A stretch of 64,000 nt of DNA from Fulvia fulva (GCF_020509005.1 NC_063020.1:1178001-1242000); one strand, 5' to 3'; shown: positions 11,452 through 24,411, counted from the stretch's first letter. The notes: generated by a model not told the origin, from the letters alone. Numbers and translations are program-made.

Positions 11452-13553
11452 CCGCTAGCCTCGAGGTCTAGCCGCGACCTTAGGGTCTATAGATACCTAG
11501 ATAGTACGCTTAAGAGATAAGGGTACTATATCGTAGTAGGAGACTTTAGTATATACTACTCTTCCTAGGAAAGCCTTATATAGCCGCACCCTATAGCCGA
11601 TAAAGTAATCGACTTAATAGCAAGTAACGTAATTACCCTTAAGACCCCGAAGGACCTAGGCACCTAGAAGAGAGGGGGACTCTAAGGCACGATCGACCTC
11701 TCCTAGATCTTAGATAGCCACTACTACACGGTAACCTACTATAGGATCGAACATAAACTCGAGGCGTCGTTAGACTATATACTAGTTAGGACCTCTATTA
11801 CGATATAGATATAATATATACTAGCGAGAACCCCTAAGGTAAACTAGGGAAAGGCCTACTAGGCTAATATCTAGGTATACCTCGACGACTCCGAGAGGCT
11901 AGTCTAGATCGCGTAGTAGTAATATAATAGTAAAGACGAGATAGACGAGGTAGTCTAAGGGTTAATAGACGAAATAAGAAAAGCGACCTTACTTTACGTT
12001 CCGCTTACCTAACTAACAATATAGTCTAAACTATACTAGACGCCGAAGTATACTACGGTAGTAAGAGAAGTAAGGAGAGCCCGCCGGGTATAGACGAGTA
12101 GCTATAGCGAGGAGGCCTAGAACGTATATAGGGAGGCATACTAATAGAAGAAAGCTATAATACGGAGGGAGAAAGCAGTCGGCTAGAGGGCTATAGTAGA
12201 AGAAATCGCCGGTAAGCTAGCGAGGATATAGAAGCTAGCGAAATAGGCCCGATAGGACCCTATACAGGGCCCCTCCTTCTCTATCCTAGCGCTATAATCG
12301 CCTAGTAGCCCGGTTAGCGACCCCGAGGCTAAGGCGCGTCTACTAGCTAGTAAGTTCTTCCCGCCCCTAGTCGAGGCTAATCTAAGCGATATAAACAGCT
12401 CTACTCCCCTAGCCCCTAGTATAGCGGTCTAATAGAATATGTCCGAGGGAGAAGTTGCCGCTATACTTAGGAAGTTACCGGCGAAGAAAGCCCCGGGGCC
12501 GGATAGGATCCTAAACGAGCTACTAAAGAAGTATAGAGATCAACTAGCCCTAGTAGTTATAGCGATCTTTAACGCCTACCTACAGACCGGATACTACCCG
12601 ATAGTATTTAAACAATCGACGATAGTAGTCCTACGTAAGCCGTAAAAGGAAGACTATACGTAGGTGAAGTCGTACCGCCTAATTACGCTCCTTAATACTC
12701 TTAGGAAGGCGCTTAAGAAGCTAGTTATAACGAGACTCTCCGAGGCGGTAGAGGAATACTCCCTACTCCCGGATACCTAGATAGGTACGCGCCTATAGCG
12801 ATCGACGCTATCCGCGATAGAACTTATTACCTCTTAGGTAAAGGCTATCTAGTATAAGAATAGGGATAAGGTGGCATCCTTACTTAGTCTAGATATATTA
12901 GGAGCCTTTGACTATATATTATACCCGCGGCTACTCTATATCCTAAGGTCAAAAGGACTCCCTAAGTAGCTTATTAACTTCGTACGGTCCTACCTCTAAA
13001 ACCGTAGTACGTCGATCCTAGTCGGCTAGTACAAAAGCCTATTTCAAGTAGTCTATACTAGAATCCCGTAAGGCTTAATGCTAGTACCTATTCTGTTCCT
13101 CTTCTTTATAGCGACGCTACTCCTAGCCCTAGAATCCTAGAACACCGCTACGAGCGGCTTCGTAGACGACACGAATATCCTAGCGTAGTCTTCCTCGACT
13201 AAGGAGAACTATAGGCTACTAGAAGAGAAGTATAAGATCTACGAGGACTAGGCTAGGAGGCACGGGGCTCGGTTTACCCTAGAAAAGTACAATCTAATAC
13301 ACTTTACGCGCTAGCTACGGTCCTATAGTATATAAGCTTCTATCTAGATATAGGGGTATACGACTAACCTAGTAAATTAGCTTAGGATCCTCGGACTATA
13401 GGTAGACCCGGCGCTACGGTAGAGGAAGTACGTATAGGCAATATTACGGAAAGCTAAACAGAATATAGTATTATACTAGAGGCTTACTACGTCTATATAG
13501 GGGGCGGACTTTCGGTAGTTACGACTTCTATATATAGCTATTATACGGCTAGT
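11427..13553 (+). mobile_element. LINE A3 fragment 1 (endonuclease C-terminus and RT)
   Basis: Plus-strand copy of the LINE A family, matching A2 from about 45270 down to about 43165. It covers the second half of the EEP endonuclease, the whole RT and the start of the post-RT region. The RT shows KKAPGPDRI (about 12485), a TGYYPIVFKQS stretch, and an intact FVDDTN at 13159-13176. Many stops are of RIP type. The left break is the Gypsy-1 insertion; the right break at 13553 is the Copia-1 insertion, and the same LINE resumes at 49674. This fragmented copy is the oldest layer of the nest. Confidence 0.88.
13549..13553. repeat. Copia-1 target-site duplication, left
   Basis: ctagt, repeated at 49669-49673. 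Joining the two flanks restores the reading of LINE A across this point (A2 has ccagt here, the un-RIPed form). Confidence 0.8.
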
Positions 13554-13760
13554 ATTACGTTAGAAGTATAGGAAGTTATTATACGGGCTTATATAGGGTA
13601 TTTCAAAAGTAGGTTATATATTATATATATCTATCTAGAATAGACAAGTATTGCTCTTAAAGAGGCTATAGGTGACTAATTAGTCACCTAATTCTTAACG
13701 TACGTAGCCTTAAGTTTTAATACTAGGATGTTACCTATATATATACTCGGATCGCGATAC
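13554..13760 (-). repeat. Copia-1 3' LTR
   Basis: 207 bases from attacgttagaag to gatcgcgatac. It aligns over its full length with the solo LTR at 48808-49014 (opposite orientation) and with the split 5' LTR. On the coding strand it begins ATGTCGCGATCC-like, so the exact end may be offset by one base. A palindrome lies at 13670-13689. Confidence 0.85.
13670..13689. promoter_or_regulatory. Palindrome in Copia-1 LTR (TGACT-AGTCA)
   Basis: aggtgactaattagtcacct is a perfect 20-bp inverted repeat. The same place in the solo LTR (48878-48899) and in the right LTR (49578-49597) is near-palindromic. TGACTAA/TTAGTCA resembles bZIP (AP-1/Gcn4-like) sites, so it may be an LTR enhancer; this is an inference. 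Confidence 0.45.
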
Positions 13761-14476
13761 ACCCCTATAGCTCGTACGCTAGAGTAAATAAGCTGATTTC
13801 TATATGATCGCGCATACCCTGTTATAACTACCCCCCTACCTATAGTAGTAACGTTAGGCCCTCGGTATTACTACTACTATAGTAAGGGTAAGTTAGCTAT
13901 TTTTAGTAAAGTAAGCTAAGGTAAGTAAGGTGAGCTTTATACCCCTATCCTAATTCCTTACTTTTACTACTACTATTATTACCTATATAATAAAGTATAG
14001 ATTTTATAACTGTTACTAGTAAGATAGCTTAGGTAATAGTCCCGTTATATAGACTTTTACTTAAGTATATTATTATCTTATCTACCGGTAAACATTAGAG
14101 GTCCTAAGTTTAATCTAGGGGTAGCCTTAGTCCTATCGTATACTTAAACATATATTGTCGTCCGCTTAACTTATTAAATTGTCCGATAATTACTCTATAC
14201 TAAGTTATTTCGCTCCGGCGAATAGTAAGAGAGCTCGCTCTACCCCTAGGGAGTATAAGATACTAGTTAGTAGCGTAATGTACTAGGCTATCTACGACAG
14301 AGCTTATAATATATAAGGTATAATAGGGCTCTAATAGGTAATACCGGAGTAACGGTATCGGAAAGTTAAAAAGATACCTTCGGGGTGCCTTACTTTCTAT
14401 ACTTTTAAAGGTCATCACCTTAGAGTAGTAACACCTTTTTGTTTTAAGCAAGTGTATACTATATATATAGTACGAA
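13761..14476 (-). other. Copia-1 3' noncoding region, part 1
   Basis: Between the 3' LTR and the LINE B1 insertion. I see no protein domain on either strand; a minus frame at 14514-14263 crosses into LINE B1 and looks accidental. The bases next to the LTR (acccctatag; purine-rich on the coding strand) could be the polypurine tract. Confidence 0.55.
14462..14476. repeat. Target-site duplication of LINE B1, 5' side
   Basis: tatatatagtacgaa, repeated exactly at 19603-19617. Confidence 0.88.
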
Positions 14477-14502
14477 CTACACCCATCTCGGGTACTAGGA
14501 CG

Positions 14503-16054
14503 AGGACTATTCAATCGACAGCCCTTATCAAGACGAGTAATCTACTTAAGCAGTAGCGACCCGCCTACGCTAGCGGCGGCGTAATTGTGATACAAAAAAA
14601 CCCTAAAACCGAGGTCCCCTTCCCCTGAAGGCAGACCCTAGAATTGCGGAGTTGCGGAGGACAACTGCCTAATTAGGAAGCGCGACCCCGAACAATAGCG
14701 AAGGATAGCAACTAACGAGAGCCACAGCCTTACGAACATTCTACACTAAGAGTCAAACCGGGGAACAAACCAAGAAAAAACCCAGGACACAAGCCAAGGC
14801 CTACTATACAGAAAGCAGAGGCTAACGACAAACAATATAGCGTAGACGACCCTATATACGGAGGCGGAGAACTTACTAGGGGATGACGAACACCTAGCCC
14901 GGGCATATAAGAACACTATAGCATAGCTACTAGGAGCGCTAAAAGCGCTATTATACCAAATCCCGAAGACAATCTAATAAGTAACACAGAAGGCAGCCCA
15001 GAAACCAACTATATAGGCAACAGTAGTAGTAGGCAAGAATTAACCCCCTCCGAAGGCAAGTAAGGCGGTACGCCTATACATTACTAATCCGGCGGAGAAA
15101 CAAGAAATCGCAGCCCTAACAAGTAAGGAGATTGTCGACAGAATCGGCCAAAAGGAGGTAGTTGGGGCGAGGGTAGAGGCAATAGGCGTAGTAAGACTCT
15201 TTACCGCACAAGAGTCTAATAGACGAAAGCTAGAGACCTATAAGGAGTGGACTACTAAAGTCGCGAAGTCGGTACGAGTCTCCTACTAACAGTATACCGT
15301 CATCGCCCACGGGGTCCCTAGGACATTTAAGGTCGAAGACCTTCCCTACCTCTAAGTATAGAACTAGAACACCTCCCTAGGAGTACGACTAACGAAGGCG
15401 GCATGGCTGCACAAGACAGTAGACCGAGAAAAGACGCATTCATCGCTTATTATTTGGGTAGAGACAGCGGAACAAGCTAACTAGATATTAGACAATGGGC
15501 TATTCTAGAACTACGAGAGAATGGACACGGAGATCTATTAGAGTAGCCACAGGGTACTACAATGCTTCTAATGCCAACAGTACGGTCATATAGCCTCAAA
15601 ATGCGGGGAGAAGACCCTAAGGTGTCCTTACTACGCAGGCCTATACTAGGGAAGGGAATGCCCAAAAAAGGAGAGTAGGTGCGCATGCTACGGCAGAAGG
15701 CACCTAGCGTATTCAAGCCAATGCCCGGCTAGAATAGCAGCACAAGAACGAGCGAGACAAGCAAGGATCTCTATACTAGCTAGGTACCCCTAACGACAGC
15801 AGGAGGGACCTACCGTGTACAAGGGCTTCGAGCCGAGCAAAAGGAAGAGGGCAGAAGAGACGAACAAGGGAACCTAACCGTAAACGTATCTACCTCCCGG
15901 TAGGCCTCGACACCTTAACCGGGCTGCTAACGAACTAGGCCAAATGCGAATCTTTAGGGCGCCCTAGCGGCCCTAGGGCTAGCCGGACAGCGAGATATAG
16001 GCTCAGGAGACATAGTAGATCAGTACGGAAATGGACCTTACGGATAACGAATAA
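14503..16054 (+). pseudogene. LINE B1 ORF1: gag-like protein with zinc knuckles
   Basis: The start is not determined; the frame is open upstream to near the element's 5' end. Visible pieces are a middle segment KAVRLYITNPAEKQEIAALT (about 15068-15127) and CCHC knuckles at 15563-15604 (C-F-stop-C-QQYGH-IASK-C) followed by further Cys-rich units to about 15725. A basic tail and the stop TAA at 16052-16054 follow. B1 has one extra A in an A-run near 14592 relative to B2, which shifts the frame, as well as several RIP-type stops. ORF1 is expected to bind LINE RNA. The stop overlaps the ORF2 start. Confidence 0.8.
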
Positions 16055-19000
16055 TACTATACGACGACATCACTATCGTATAGTACAACGTAAACAAAAG
16101 TAGGGACAAGGTCTAGCGCCACTTTCTACAAGAGCTAGACCCGCTACGGCACCACGTTATTACGGTATAGGAACTATAGATCAACCCCTACGTAGGACTC
16201 CTAGCCACTTGTAATGACCGGAGATACTATACCGTAATCGCGGGCTAACGAGGCGTTATCCCGAGGACATGTATATACGTAAGTAAGACTATAGACCTTG
16301 AGTCGTAGAAGGTTATACTACCGTAGCAGGGCAACCTAGGAGACATAATATCAATCCAGATCGATACGACACAAGGCCCTATCTAGATCCATAACGTTTA
16401 CAACCCGCTACCGCGGGGTCGGACGAGTAGGGAACTAGGAACCCTCGCCTACCTAGAGCGGACCCTAAGCCAAGACATAAAGTAAGTACTCCTCGGCGAC
16501 TTCAACCTCTACCACCTACGGTAGGGACTCGAATTCACTCCCCCGTACGCGTTTCTAGGGGAAAAGCTACTGGATATAACCGTACGCTACGGAATGGCCT
16601 TAGTAATACCAAAGGGAACAGAGACGTGGAAGGCCCGTACTAGTATAAGCACGATCGACCTATGCTTTCTATCACGAGAACTTAAAGAGAGACTAGTCTA
16701 ATGCCGACCGAACTACGCGCTAGAAGCCTCCTCAGACTATATCCCTATCTAAACGACGCTAGGGGTGAAGGCGATAGAGGAGCTAGCAAACGAACCACGC
16801 CGTAACTAGAAGAAGGCACGCTAGGACGACATAAGAGGCTTCCTAATAGCGAACCTACTACAGTATAGAGAACTCGAGACGACAGCTCAGCTAGATCAAG
16901 CAGCGGAACAGATTACCTCGGTCATATAGCAAGTAGCGGAACAATACACGCCGTTACTCCGGCCCTCAACGTAGTAGAAGGCCTTCTGGACCCCTGAATG
17001 CTCTACGAAGGTAAGGGAGGCTAGAAGGGCAAGGCGACAGTGGACGAAGGAGCACACCTAAGAGACGTGGGAGCAATACTACCACGCGACATAAGAGAAG
17101 AAGGCACAGATAAGACGCGATAAGCTGTAGGACTAGAGAGCGACGATCGGGCTCGTTATAGAAAACCCGGAACAGATGTAGAGACTTACTAAATGGGCAC
17201 GACTACCTAAAGAGCAACAAGCCCCTCACTTCCCCCTAATCGTAGACCGCGAAGGGATTGCCTAGGCTACGCCCCGGGGCAAGGCAAAAGCGTTAGCCGA
17301 CCATTTCTTTTCGACGTAAGTAGAGGCAGACCTTACGGACATCGACCCGAGCATATACCCGGAACCCCTGGACATAGATTGGGCGGTTAGCTCTAACACA
17401 GTAACAGGAGTCATAAGTAAGCTAAAGGGACGAAAAGCCCTAGGCCTAGACAGGATACCAAACGTACTGCTAAAAGAGTGTAGAGAAGAGATCGCGCCGA
17501 GCCTTACAAACCTATTTACCGCGTGCCTACGGCAAGGGTATCACCCGAAGCCGTATAGAGAGTCTATGACAGTAGTGCTACGTAAGCCACAGAAGGAAGA
17601 CTATACTCAGCCCAAGTCGTACAGACTAATAGCACTTCTAAATACGATAGGGAAGGTCCTAGAAAAGATAGTAGCCTAGAGACTTACGCAGCTTGCCGAG
17701 GACAACCACGTACTCCTAGCAACACAGATGGGGGGAAGAAGCTAGCGATCGACACTAATAGCAATGGAGCTAATTACGGAGCAAATTCAGACCCTCTAGC
17801 ACTACGGCAGGAACCGAGCGGCGTCCTTACTATCCCTTAACATCGCAGGGGCCTTCGACAACGTCTCATACCAAAGGCTAATATATATCCTATAGCAGAA
17901 AGGCATCCCCTAGTAGGCAACGTCGTTCGTCTACTCCTTTCTCTAGGAACGGACGACATACCTAGTCCTAGGAAGGTACACGTCCGACCCGGTGAAGGTA
18001 GAGACTGGAATACCTTAGGGATCTACTCTCTCCCCTATCCTGTTTCTGATATTTATGTCGGATCTAATCCCCCTACTCACCTCTCCGCAAACTTTAGTAT
18101 CGGGGTTCGTAGACGATACAAACATCCTAGCCTAGTCAGACTCGACAGAAGAGAACTGTCGCCTCCTTGAAGATAGGCACAAGAAATGCGAGGAGTGGGC
18201 AAAGAAGCATAGTGCCCGGTTCGCCCCTGAAAAGTACCAACTTATACACTTCAGTAAAGCGAGAACATACTATAATATAAAGGCGGCGGTAAGAATCTAA
18301 GGCTACGAGACCAAGCTATTAGCGGAGCTACGAGTACTAGGGATCTAGCTCGACCCGAAGCTAAGCTAGAATGTACAGATTAAGAAAGCCCAGAGTCGAG
18401 CGCAAGTCAATGAAGCCTCGATAAAGAGGCTTACGGCATCTACATAGGGAGCAACATTCGACAAGGCAAGAGTAATGTATAAGGCGATCGTCAGACCAGC
18501 TATGTTGTACGGGGCATAGATTTAGGGAACAGGAGGCGTAGGCAAGCCGATCCCGAAACGGATAGAGCAACCCCTAAACAGGACATAGGTAGGCAACCTA
18601 CGTAGGGTACTAGGCGCATACAAGACAACGTTAACAAGCACGGTAGAAATGGAGACAGGAATACCACTAATCGGCCAGTACATCCGGGGAATGAGAATTC
18701 AATACGCGGCAAAGACGACAGGTTACCTAGTACAAACTACGATCTAGGAGGTAAAGAATAAGATAGAAAGCCGCTACCGGAGAGGGGCAGGATATAGGAC
18801 AAGCCAAAAAGAGGATGACCTTACTACCTTTACGGCCGTACAGACAAGCACCGAATGGCTAGTACGAAAGGAGGAGGAGCGTAGGACTCGCTAGGCCGGC
18901 GGGAGCAAGGCTAAGACCCAAAACCTAGCGGAATAGATAGCGAGCTGCCTATAGGAGCAGGACTGGAAAAGGAAGCCCCCTAAGACAACAGGCCCGATAG

Positions 19001-19404
19001 CGCTCCGAGCCTTCTAGAGACACAATTACTAGCTATACAGGGACCTGACAAGGGCCGAAGCAAGCATAGCGATCCAAATCAGGTCCGAACACATTGGATT
19101 AAGGGCCTACCTGTTCAGGAGACGCGCACTAGACATCTATAGCCCAGCCTGCCAGTGTGGCTACCTATCGTAAAACCTAGAACATATGCTACTACGATGC
19201 CCGCAGTGGGCGAGAGGCAGGGGAAATTGGAGGCACCAAGCGGGAAGGAGAGACTACAAGTCAATTATTAGGGACAAAGGCAACATTCGCCGAATCTCTC
19301 GGTGGATACTACAGCAGGGATACCTCTAGCAGTTTAGCCTCGCGAGCGAGACGGAGGAGTGGATAGACAAGAGGCGGAAGCGAGGGGGGTTGCAGATAGG
19401 GTAG
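16051..19404 (+). pseudogene. LINE B1 ORF2: endonuclease-reverse transcriptase
   Basis: 3354 nt (1118 codons including stop), the same length as in B2. It begins with ATA at 16051 where B2 has ATG. Domains: EEP endonuclease (YNVNKSRDKVQRHFLQELDP; LLGDFNLYHLR near 16490; ASSDYIPI near 16730, His of the SDH motif now Tyr); RT (GRKALGLDRIPN near 17430, LIALLNTIGKVLEKI near 17625, FVDDTN at 18106-18123); post-RT region; and a C-terminal CCHC-type motif (CQCGYLS then HMLLRCPQW, about 19150-19210). Stops within are almost all TAG/TAA from Trp or Gln codons. Dead copy. Confidence 0.9.
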
Positions 19405-19602
19405 TCATTAGGGCAGGCCCATAACACTAGCGTACCCCTAACAAGGGAAAATTAAGACGTCAACGAGGAGGAAAAGACAGGCGGGAAGGAGGAGGGGTTT
19501 TCACCAACACGGTTTCCCCTCTATATATACAAAAACAAGATAGTATAGCTGCATAGGCCAAAGGGCACTACAACAGCTTGATGAAATATCTATCTATCTA
19601 TC

Positions 19603-19617
19603 TATATATAGTACGAA
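19603..19617. repeat. Target-site duplication of LINE B1, 3' side
   Basis: tatatatagtacgaa, directly after the (TATC)n tail. Confidence 0.88.
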
Positions 19618-19930
19618 AGTAGCGGATAATGTAGTAATAAGGTAGTAGTATTATTACTAGTATTAAGTTAGAGGCGTTTCTCGCGTTCTAATTAGACGCG
19701 CTACTTTTATCGCGCGCGTGTACACTACTACTAGTAATAGGGGTGTTTCTCGCCCTTACGCTATTAGCTAATAGGAGTCCGAGAAACACCTATTAATAAT
19801 AGTACTAGGGCCGTACTAGTAAATAGTAGATACTTTGCCCTAGCTTTGTTATTGTCGATAGTATTAGTAGCTACTAGTAGCCGTGTTTTGCGCCTACTAG
19901 CGCTTCTAGAGAGGTGTCCGTAAAGATGAA
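19618..19930 (-). other. Copia-1 3' noncoding region, part 2, with hairpin
   Basis: No coding signal. Positions 19735-19752 (taataggggtgtttctcg) and 19780-19797 (cgagaaacacctattaata) form an inverted repeat with a 27-base loop. It lies just downstream of the pol stop on the element strand, where an RNA hairpin in the 3' untranslated region is plausible. Confidence 0.5.
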
Positions 19931-19934
19931 GCCG

Positions 19935-22900
19935 TTCGGTGTTCGTTTCGAGATAAGGTAAGGCCGCTACTACGGGCTTCGTAGGCGTCTATTAGCCCGT
20001 TACCTCCTAATACGGCTATAGAGGGCACTAAGGTACGTAGGTCTACGCCTTCCTTAGCTATATTAAGTAGCTTGACGAAGTGCTTATACTTCTATAGTAG
20101 AAGTAGCTTAGTTAGCCCGTCTATAGGTATGTCGTTAGTACTAAGATACTTAATCTTAATGTCTCCGCGCTAGTCTCGCTATCGGAGCTAGTAGTAGTAG
20201 ATATTAACGTAGCGTAGCTTCGTATTAAGCTTTTACCCTTATTAGTTAACAAGGCGGATAGTCTACGTATTACCGTAGTATAAGTAGGTACGCTAATTAA
20301 ACTGAAGGTGTATCTTAGCGAAGACTCGTTCCTACTATATAAGCTCTAAGGCGGCTTACGAAAGCCCGAGTAGCTTAGCCTCTATTAAGGGCTTAGTAAT
20401 AGTAATTTGTTTAGATACCTTATAATCTACTAGTCTACCGAACAGTATAAAGACCTAGCTATTTAAGCTAGTCCTATTATTATTTATGCCGTAGGACGCG
20501 TCCGATACTCTAAAGAACTTATAGTTACTACCGAGGTGTTCTAGTTAGCTATAAAGGCTAGTAATATGTTTACTAGCGCTATATATAAGGTAGAGGTTTT
20601 TAGTCTCTAGGAAATAGCGTAAGTACTAATCTATAAGCTTAAGGTATATCTTAGTTAGCTTAGTTAGATACTACGATAGTATAGATAAGGAAAAGGCTAT
20701 ATTAGGCCGCGTATATATAGCGGCGAAGTTAAGGGATCCTATACGTTGTTAGTACGTAAGGATAGTAATAGAGGTGGATCAATAACCCTCTAGAACGGTC
20801 TAATTAAGGTGTTAATCTACTAGTACTGTCGTTTTACGTATATTTGTAGATATACTAAATTTAGCGGCTAGCTTCTTAATACAGTCTTCTTAAGAGAGCT
20901 ATAGTAAGCGCTTGTTTCTATTACGCGTAACCTTATATCCTAGGAACTAGGAGAGATTACCGAGCTCGTATCTCTCGTACTTAGTAAGTAGCCGCTACTT
21001 GATATTAGTAGTATAGGCCTTATACTTACAGTAGTAGAGTATAACTAGGTCGTTAACGTAAAAGAAGAACATAACCTTATTATTATAGTAGATATATTCG
21101 GAGTCTAATAGGTGTACTAGTCTAAGGGAGGCTAGCGTCTCGGTTAGAGAGTTATACTATAATAAAGGGGACTCCTTCAGACCGTAGAAGGCCTTAACTA
21201 GCTTAAGGGCGTGTCTATAGGATAGCCTATCGATTCTAGGAGGTGGTTATAGATATATAGTATATAGTAGGTCCGAGTTTAGGAAGGCGTTAATAATATC
21301 GAATTGTTCGGCTTCTAGGTCGAAGCTCGCGGCTATAGTATAGTAGAGGCGGAATATACTTACTAGTAGTATAGCGGCGTATATGTCTAAGTATGTTCCT
21401 TATAAATCGCCTCTTACGTATAGCCTAGCCTTAAAGCTCTTTAGTATACCGTGCTCGTCTATTCTATTTTTATATACCTACTTTAGCGGTAGTAGTAGCT
21501 AAAGTCCCTCCTCTTACTAAGTATCCTAATCCTTCTCTTCCTTTATTACCTATCTGAATGTGCCTATTACTAGGGCTTTAGCAAACTCCTTAGCTATAGC
21601 TTCGATCTACTATTAGGAGAAGCGGTATTTTATAGCGGCTCGGTAGTTAGAAGGTTCGGGCGGAAGGTTATCGCGGTATATAGAGGTAGTAGTATTAATA
21701 CGCCTTAGAGGGCTATTGCCTCTTCGTATAGGGCTTCGATCGCTCTTATCGCGATAGGCGCGTATTCTAGGTCGTATACCGGACATCTAGCCGATAATTA
21801 TATTAGCGACTATAATCTAGTATAGTATATAGTAGAAGTAGGCCGTTCGTAGGCGCTTTCTATTCTCTATAACTATATAGTTAGACTCCTCTAGTATGTA
21901 GAGCTCTAGCTCTAGGGGGAAGAGTAGTATATTAGACGCGTTATTTATTAACGCGTCTTCTAGTAGTATAAATATAAATAGATATAGCTCGCGATTAGGG
22001 TCCGTATTACCTATAATCTCCTTACGGTCTTCTACGGTAAGGGCATCTATTATCTACTACTATAGGGTGTCGTAGTAGTTAGTAGTGTTATATACTAACT
22101 ACTATATATTGTCTTAAGTCACGTGATCTGTTACGTACTCGATCTGCCGGTCTTTTTAGTTATATATTACTAACTCGCGGTATTACGGCTAGTATAGTTC
22201 TTACCTAAGGAGCTTTTAGTAGGCGTCTCGAGGTTATTAGGTATACGGCTACTAAGCCTATTCTTCTACCCCCTCGGCCTATACTATGTCTTACTCGTAA
22301 TAAGCGATATATAGGTCGTAGTATTATTTAGGCTCTTTAGCCGGTTCCGCTATTACGATATTCTTAATAGGGGTCGTATACCCTACTATTAGGCGTAATA
22401 GGTTATAGAACGTGGTCTTATCGAAGAGGACGTCCTTAACTCGTATAACCCTATCTTTTAATAGGTCCTATACGCGGTAGATATTAGTAGAGTCGTATCC
22501 TATAAGGTAGCCTATAAGCGCTCTCTCTTAGAGTTTCTCGCTCTTACTAGGCTAATCTAGTCTATAGATACACACGTATATAAGGGGGCTATATACTACT
22601 ATATAACCTACGTTCGGAATTCGTCCTATTACTAATTCGAATAGGGTCTTCTAGCCCTTTAACTAGATAGGGGATCGCTAGAGGATATATACCGCTACTA
22701 TAGTATATTCTAGCTAAAGCTTTTCCGGTAATCGTACGTAGATACGAATAGTTCTACTTATAGTAATGATTAGAGCTCTAGCTCTTTCTACTAGATCCTA
22801 CGTAGGCGCGTATTCCGCGGTTACGTGCTATTTAATCTTCTTGTTATTAATGCCTAAGCGAAATACCTTCCTAATAGCGGGCTTATTATCGCTATAGAAG

Positions 22901-24411
22901 TATACGAACCTACGACTAATAAAGTTGATAAAGCTTAGTAGGCTATTAAAGTAAGCTAATACCGATTGCTAATCCCTGTTCTTAATAGTAAACTAGAAGT
23001 GTCTATAGGTATCTAGATTGTAGAAGTAGATAAGGTACCTATTACCGTTAAAGGCGATAGTGAATTCTACTAAGTCTATAGCTATATAGCCGTATAGGGT
23101 CATTACCCTAATAGGCTAAGACCGATTATATACCTTATAAGCTTCACTAAGCCTATATACTCTATAATATATAGTAAGGGGTGCGCTTAGACTATCGTTA
23201 ATAATCACCCCCTTAACTCTAAGCGGTAACTACTTAATACGTTTAGCGCTAATATAACTAAAGATTTGATACTACTAGCGGCTAGAGAGCTTTCGGTGTT
23301 TAATAGGGGTCCTACTAGACGTAGCTATACCTTTAGTGCCCCTAGTGCTGTTTATAACTACGAGAACGGTACGGTTACTATCCTCTTAAGTAGTTAGAGA
23401 TACTACGCTATTAGTAGGTTCATCGCCGATGTTTGTACCCCTACTAAAAGTACTAATAAAGTGCGCGTTACGTATCTTTTTAGTGACCTTCGGTAGTACT
23501 AGGCCCTCTTTTATAGGCTATTAGTAAATGATAGGTGACTTAGGTAGTATAACTACCTTAAAGAAAGGGATTGTACTAGTAGGGCGGTATAGGTCTATTA
23601 ATTTAGTGTCCTTATACTATAGTGAATTGCTACGTCCGTACTACTAGAGTCCGGCCGTTTCTATACGTATATAAGAGATGACGTTTATATAAAAGCCTAG
23701 GTAGTAAGCTATATCTAGTAAGGTGAATAAATAGCCCCTAATTAATATATAAATACGCCCTAACGCTATAATTAGAAAGGTGGTTATTCTAGCCTAGATT
23801 TCTAAGGTAGTAAGGCGCTCTCTAATAAACTCTATACCCTCCTAGTTATAATAATTGATTATATAAGTGTCTGAACAGTTATTATATACCTAGTAATCCC
23901 TAAAGTTGACGCTTAACTTACTAGTTAAGCTAGAAAGAATAGTAAGGCTAATAAAGCCCTTATCGCTTAGTAATGCCTTCTTCGTATTAGTAATAGCCTT
24001 GTTACGTTCCTAGTCCTTACGATTGTTACGATTTAACACGCTAAGTAGACGCTCGCTATCGTCGCTTAAGTAGTAGTTAATAAAGTTTTTCTAGTACTTC
24101 TTCTAATACTCTAAGCGCTAATCCTTTACTAGGCGCTTATCGGGGTTAATTACATCGTATAAGAACAGGCCCTTATAATAGGTGTCCTTAGGCTCGCTAG
24201 TAATATTCTAGTAGCCGCTTAGCCTATTATTGTCCTTATCTTTGTTCTTATCGCCGCGGCCGCTACTACGACCCTTATTACCGCGGCTATTACTACGGTT
24301 ATTATTACTACGGCTACTACTACGGTTGCCCTCCTTTTAACTAGTATCTATAGGTACTGTTTCATCCTCTACTAAGGTTTCTCCGGAGAAGGTTACGAAG
24401 ACTAATCGACC
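19935..24411 (-). pseudogene. Copia-1 pol and gag C-terminal part
   Basis: Right to left on the reverse strand: an Asn/Ser/Arg-rich gag tail (about 24330-24235); a protease remnant (about 23905-23870, VYNNCSDTYIIN); the integrase core (about 23180-22840, IDLVEFTIAFNGNRYLIYF and FYSDNKPAI); a long linker; an RT (about 21650-20500) whose active site at about 21095-21030 reads FFFYVND where YVDD is expected; and an RNase H end (about 20500-20050, IKIKYLSTNDIPIDGLTKLL). The order PR-IN-RT-RH identifies Ty1/Copia. The gag continues at 31622 on the other side of Gypsy-2. Stops are frequent throughout. Confidence 0.87.
24407..24411. repeat. Gypsy-2 target-site duplication, left
   Basis: cgacc, repeated at 31617-31621 immediately after the right LTR. 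Confidence 0.85.

Larger units (their letters stand above)
14477..19602 (+). mobile_element. LINE B1, Tad1/I-like non-LTR retrotransposon
   Basis: 5126 bases on the plus strand, inserted in the 3' noncoding part of Copia-1 with a 15-bp duplication. It has ORF1 and ORF2 and ends in a (TATC)n tail at about 19588-19602. It aligns with LINE B2 (36949-42099, opposite strand) over nearly its whole length. The families A and B share organisation but little DNA sequence. The first 24 bases differ from the B2 5' end, which is about 25 bases longer, so B1 is slightly 5'-truncated or chimeric. Confidence 0.92.

Noticed and set aside
18361..18712. Overlapping minus-strand frames, with a twin at 37830-38042 plus
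   Set aside because: Shadows of LINE B ORF2 on the opposite strand.
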